NCBI GenBank assembly: GCA_038249605.1
Contig: JBBSDH010000215.1
Coordinates: forward strand, 1 to 7,289
Length of the DNA stretch: 7,289 bases
Direction: 5' to 3'
Source of the DNA: M3007 sp038249605
Lineage (GTDB): Bacteria; Bacteroidota; Bacteroidia; Chitinophagales; Saprospiraceae
Shown here: positions 6,112 to 7,289 of the stretch, in pieces
Layout: every line of letters begins with the position of its first letter
How positions within the stretch are numbered: position 1 is the first letter of the stretch
Position numbers and translations under genes: made by a program
Notes under the pieces: generated by a model
Database searches by the model: none
What the model saw: only the letters and a program-made list of their open reading frames with translations
Told to the model about the DNA's origin: nothing

Positions 6112-6363
6112 ATGGCAACTGAATACAAATTTGAAGAAGATGGTAGCATAACCATCACGACAAGAATAAAGCCTGAAGGCAGTATGCTTGAGCAGGAAGA
6201 GCAGATAGCGGCTGCGGTTGCAGAAGCGGGTCGGATAGCCACGGTTTTTTCGCTTAAAGGCTTTGATACTGCGGGTCAAAGTCAAATTAAGGGGAATGAA
6301 AAGTTTACAAGCCGTGGTCAGGAAAAAAAAAGTACCAAACGCCGTACGGCGAAGTTGAAATAG
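6112..6363 (+). CDS. ISKra4-family transposase, N-terminal ORF (frame 0)
   Basis: An 83-aa ORF whose sequence, including MLEQEEQIAAAVAEAGRIA (25-43), FSLKGFDTAG and EKFTSRGQEKK, is the N-terminal portion of ISKra4-family transposases. It has no catalytic residues. After the A9 run at 6323-6331 the frame continues as STKRRTAKLK and stops at TAG 6361. The family-like continuation lies in the -1 frame. So this ORF either yields a short product by itself or, after a -1 shift, the N-terminus of the full transposase. Residues 1-73 would be shared by both products. The start ATG fits the expected N-terminus MATEYKFEEDG. Confidence 0.8.
   Translation: MATEYKFEEDGSITITTRIKPEGSMLEQEEQIAAAVAEAGRIATVFSLKGFDTAGQSQIKGNEKFTSRGQEKKSTKRRTAKLK
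6324..6351 (+). promoter_or_regulatory. Predicted -1 frameshift signal in the ISKra4 transposase
   Basis: Frame-0 codons GAA AAA AAA contain the slippery heptamer A_AAA_AAA (6324-6330) within nine consecutive A. Slipping back one base makes the next codons AAG TAC CAA ACG, which open directly into the catalytic frame. Nine bases after the heptamer is the perfect palindrome CGCCGTACGGCG (6340-6351), able to form a short GC stem with a GTAC loop at a stimulatory distance. The frame-0 stop follows at 6361. Transcriptional slippage on A9, a real inactivating indel, or a homopolymer sequencing error would look the same. Confidence 0.65.
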
Positions 6364-7289
6364 GTCGGCATGTGTATCAGCGGTCTTGTGGCGGCAAAAT
6401 TTGGGTTCCGCTGGAAGTAAAGGCTCAATTATTGGGTGGTAGTTATACGCCAAAGTTTAGCCAAATGATCAGTTGGAAATATGCTCATCTTGCCGCAGGG
6501 GCTGTGTGTGAAGATATGGAATTGAATCATGGTCGAAAAATGAGCACCAAGTTGGTGCAATCAATTGGAGAAGTCGTTGGGGATTTTGGGCTGGACAATG
6601 AAGCCGAGATGTCGTATAATTTGCCTGAATTGGAGGCGGTTGTGAGCCATATAGCCATCAGTCGGGATGGGACTACGACATTGATACGGAGAGAAGGCTA
6701 TCGTGAAACGATGTGCGGGACCATCAGTTTTTATAATTCTGGCGGAGACCGTTTGCACACGATATACAGTGCCTGTGCGCCGGAGTATGGCAAAAAGACG
6801 TTTGATGAGGTGCTGGATTTAGAGATTGTAGCGGTTAAGGCCGCCTTTCCCAAGGTAAGGTACTTGGGTTTGGCCGATGGGGCCAAAGACAATTGGATAT
6901 ATCTTCAGCGGCATGCCACCGTGCATATCCTCGATTTTTTCCATGCTACTGAGTACCTCGCGGGTGTCGGCACGGTACTCAAGAAAAGCGAAAAAGACCG
7001 GAAAGAATGGCTTGAAAATGCGTGTCACGATTTAAAACATAAGACCAGAGGGGCGCAATTTATCCTGCGGGAATTGAAAAACGCTCAGCAAACAATGGGC
7101 AAATCAGTTCCAGAAATACTGTCAAAAACCATTACCTATTTTGAAAATAACCTGCATCGAATGAAATATGCCCAATATCAAAAAGAAGGATATCCAATAG
7201 GCTCGGGGGTCACCGAAGCGGCTTGTAAAGTCGTAGTGAAACAACGGCTCAACCAATCCGGCATGAAATGGAATCTGCCCGCCGTAGAG
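6330..7289 (+). CDS. ISKra4-family transposase, catalytic portion (-1 frame, runs off right edge)
   Basis: From AAG at 6330 this frame is open for 320 codons to the right edge, beginning KYQTPYGEVEIGRHVYQ, which joins smoothly to the N-terminal ORF. The DDE-type acidic triad is visible: Asp in ISRDGTTT (codon at 6666), Asp in LGLADGAKDNW (codon at 6876) and Glu in GSGVTEAACK (codon at 7215). The C-terminal stretch GYPIGSGVTEAACKVVVKQR, followed by LNQSGMKW, is a family hallmark. The catalytic residues are intact, so the transposase could be functional if frameshifting occurs. There is no obvious independent start near the 5' end; the first in-frame ATG is at 6465, well inside conserved sequence, so it is likely made only as a fusion of at least 393 aa. 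The C-terminus and right end of the element lie outside the window. Confidence 0.85.

Larger units (their letters stand above)
6057..7289 (+). mobile_element. ISKra4-family insertion sequence, left part (runs off right edge)
   Basis: The element is defined by its split ISKra4-type transposase. ISKra4-family ends usually begin with GGG (from memory), and two candidates precede the gene, GGGCAATAGGG at 6057 and GGGTGTAGTTCC at 6065. The left boundary is therefore uncertain by at least eight bases and cannot be settled without the right end. The element abuts the IS1595 remnant, whose start codon is only 17-25 bases away. Base composition and codon use look more AT-rich than in the housekeeping genes, consistent with separate ancestry. 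Confidence 0.6.

Noticed and set aside
6041..6118. 26-residue upstream extension of the IS1595 transposase
   Set aside because: It is unlike the family N-terminus and overlaps the ISKra4 start and left end, so the open frame is probably accidental.
6097..6453. 118-codon minus-strand frame over the ISKra4 transposase
   Set aside because: It is the complement of a well-supported transposase frame and shows no motif.

Overview
The window looks like a chromosomal segment of a Bacteroidota bacterium, possibly near Saprospiria/Chitinophagia (lineage is inference). The grounds are the absence of clear Shine-Dalgarno sequences, matches to the Bacteroidota -7 promoter element TAnnTTTG just upstream of several genes, very short predicted leaders, and the protein families present. 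It divides into a housekeeping part (1 to about 5480) and a mobile-element part (about 5495 to the right edge).

Housekeeping part. Three genes run leftward: rlmD (23S rRNA uracil-C5 methyltransferase), a short PlsC-type acyltransferase, and the first 29 codons of a homoserine kinase gene (thrB) cut by the left edge. The last two are 11 bases apart and probably cotranscribed. Divergent from rlmD is a complete alaS (alanyl-tRNA synthetase, 879 aa). The rlmD-alaS gap holds a perfect 14-bp inverted repeat whose two arms each contain TACCTTTG facing outward, so it reads as a compact divergent promoter. It also shows that rlmD starts at the ATG at 2159, not at an upstream in-frame TTG. After alaS comes a cluster of ATCCGT/ACGGAT repeats, then a small SRPBCC-fold protein gene with a near-leaderless promoter.

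Mobile part. A C-terminally truncated IS1595-family (ISXO2-like) transposase remnant lies on the minus strand. Right beside it and diverging from it is an ISKra4-family element on the plus strand, running off the right edge. The ISKra4 transposase is split into two frames joined by a -1 shift at an A9 run followed by a small GC-rich palindrome, which looks like programmed frameshifting or transcriptional slippage. No tRNA, rRNA, CRISPR array or phage gene was seen.

I found no convincing novel multi-gene system. The items most worth checking are the split ISKra4 transposase, the promoter palindrome, and a 16-base repeat that begins exactly at the stop codons of both alaS and the SRPBCC gene.
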